DNA of 5,632 nucleotides from Candidatus Cloacimonadota bacterium. Lineage in GTDB: Bacteria; Cloacimonadota; Cloacimonadia; JGIOTU-2. Position 1 is the stretch's first letter. Each line of letters opens with the position of its first letter. The stretch covers positions 1 through 5,632 of the forward strand of contig DAOVPZ010000084.1 of the NCBI GenBank assembly GCA_030628975.1. Reading direction: 5' to 3'. The position numbers and the translations under genes are program-made. Shown here one piece after another: positions 4,771-5,632 of this stretch. A model generated the notes under the pieces. The model was not told the origin of the DNA, ran no database searches, and worked only from the letters and a program-made list of their open reading frames with translations.

Positions 4771-5484
4771 TGAATATCAAAATGAAAATCACTTTAATAT
4801 ATGATAATGAAGTATTCAAATCAGGTTTGCAAAATGACTGGGGATTTTCTGCACTTATAGAAATTGAAGATAGGAAAATCCTTTTTTGATACAGGTGGCA
4901 AAGGAGCAATACTTCTTAGTAATATGGAAAAACTTAATATTAAACCAGAATCTATTGATGATGTATTTATCTCACATTCACATTGGGACCATACAGGTGG
5001 ACTTTCCAAATTTTTAAAGATGAATAAAACCGCTAAAATTTTCATCCCGAGTTCATCTCATTTTAGAGCGAAAAATAGAGATGTGATTAAGATAAAAGAA
5101 CCTCTGCAGATTCACGAAAATATCTTCTCTACAGGTACTCTCAAAAATATAGAGCAATCTTTAGCAATTCACCCCGTTAGAGATTCTGAAAGTGGGAGAA
5201 AAAAACAACAAGAATATATCTCTAACGTGGTTAAAACAGAAAAGGGATTGGTTGTTATTGTAGGCTGTTCTCACCCAGGAGTTGGGAATATTCTTAAAGC
5301 TGCATCGCAGTTTGGCAAACCTTATGCACTTATTGGCGGGTTGCATGGATTTAACGAATTTGATTTACTGGAAGACTTAGACTTGATTTGTGCTTGCCAT
5401 TGTACCATATATCAACAGGAAATAAAATCACTTTATCCACAAAAATGGATTGAAGGTGGAGCTGGAAGGGTTATAGAAATATAA
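4770..5484 (+). pseudogene. MBL-fold metallo-hydrolase (DHPS-like group) interrupted by a one-base frameshift
   Basis: The N-terminus runs from ATG 4770 (or ATG 4782, MKITLIYDNEVF) through DWGFSALIEIEDRKILF, and then hits TGA at 4887-4889. The next frame continues at once with DTGGKGAILLSNMEKL and stays open to TAA 5482-5484. Removing one T from the T6 run at 4882-4887 restores the expected ILFDTG, giving about 233 residues from ATG 4782, a normal family length. Zinc-ligand motifs are intact downstream: SHSHWDHTGG (HXHXDH), VGCSHPG, GGLHGF and CACHCT. These fit the group containing the methanopterin-pathway dihydropterin-ribofuranosyl-aminobenzene phosphate synthase-like proteins, but the substrate cannot be told. 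A TTG at 4864 would start a version lacking the first strands, which is unlikely to fold. The conserved remainder points to a recent mutation, a sequencing error or a recoding event. Confidence 0.83.
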
Positions 5485-5509
5485 AATATAAAACTAAAAA
5501 ATTAAAATT
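5482..5509. repeat. Degenerate 7-bp repeat at the MBL stop codon
   Basis: TAAAATA, TAAAACT, AAAAAAT, TAAAATT follow one another, with the first TAA being the stop codon of the MBL gene. Period and placement match the array at 1535-1569, though this copy is more degenerate and could be partly a composition effect. Confidence 0.45.
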
Positions 5510-5544
5510 AAAGCAAAAAATGGAAATTTGAGATGAAACATACA

Positions 5545-5567
5545 TGTCCCGAAAACAAATCGGGGCA
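5545..5567. repeat. Hairpin downstream of the MBL gene
   Basis: TGTCCCGA (5545-5552) pairs with TCGGGGCA (5560-5567) over 8 bp with one G-U, around a 7-nt loop. No T-tract follows, so a rho-independent terminator is not supported. Confidence 0.5.
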
Positions 5568-5599
5568 CCCCATTAAATAGGAAAAGAGATTTAACGGGG
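5568..5599. repeat. Second inverted repeat directly after the hairpin
   Basis: CCCCATTAAAT (5568-5578) pairs with ATTTAACGGGG (5589-5599), 10 of 11 positions, around a 10-nt purine-rich loop. It abuts the preceding hairpin, forming a tandem palindromic unit. The remaining bases to 5632 show no gene I can support. Confidence 0.55.
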
Positions 5600-5632
5600 C
5601 AGGCAAAGGAGAATGAAAATTAAGGGATGGAA

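Noticed and set aside
4881..4890. RF2-like programmed +1 frameshift (CTT TGA type) in the MBL gene.
   Set aside because: The shift site is TTT TGA, and no Shine-Dalgarno-like element sits at the required 3-nt spacing. An indel in the T6 run is simpler.
5613..5632. ATG 5613 after AAAGGAG as the start of a new gene at the right edge.
   Set aside because: The spacing between the Shine-Dalgarno-like sequence and the ATG is only about 1 nt, and just six codons are visible, so it cannot be supported.

Overview
This is an AT-rich bacterial window of about one third G+C, with all supported genes on the + strand. Several starts carry recognisable Shine-Dalgarno sequences (AAAGGA, AAAGGTGAT, AAGGAG, AAAGG), and the umuD promoter looks sigma70-like (TTGACA, 16 nt, TATAAA). 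This suggests an SD-using bacterium rather than a typical Bacteroidota, but the phylum cannot be fixed from the sequence. No rRNA, tRNA, CRISPR array, transposase or phage structural gene was found.

Layout. Positions 2-372 hold the tail of an unseen upstream gene overlapping a minimal nucleotidyltransferase, which resembles a HEPN/MNT (HepT/MntA-type) toxin-antitoxin pair cut by the window edge. Positions 473-1537 encode the most unusual protein here: a class I SAM methyltransferase domain fused in one frame to a C-terminal uracil-DNA-glycosylase-superfamily domain that keeps the four Fe-S cysteines. A roughly 270-base intergenic stretch follows. It contains a 7-bp tandem repeat starting at the stop codon, a GC-rich palindromic patch, and a 27-codon ORF that looks like the broken N-terminus of another metallo-beta-lactamase-fold protein. 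It ends with a promoter overlapped by a perfect 8-bp inverted repeat.

Positions 1811-4279 form a compact SOS/DNA-damage-tolerance operon of umuD, umuC and an SRAP (YedK/HMCES) gene. UmuD/UmuC would form translesion polymerase V. The SRAP protein would cap abasic sites in single-stranded DNA. Together with the upstream UDG-like domain, which could generate abasic sites, the central 3.8 kb is themed on base damage, abasic sites and lesion bypass. Functional linkage of the fusion gene to the operon is inference.

Positions 4280-4557 hold a compound inverted-repeat element of about 118 bp and a hairpin that may mask the ribosome binding site of the next gene. Positions 4558-5484 hold a 70-residue zinc-ribbon protein translationally linked to an MBL-fold hydrolase of the dihydropteroate-synthase-like group. 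In this sequence the hydrolase is interrupted by a one-base frameshift in a T6 run. The last 148 bases carry a degenerate 7-bp repeat at the stop codon and two adjacent hairpins, with no supported gene.
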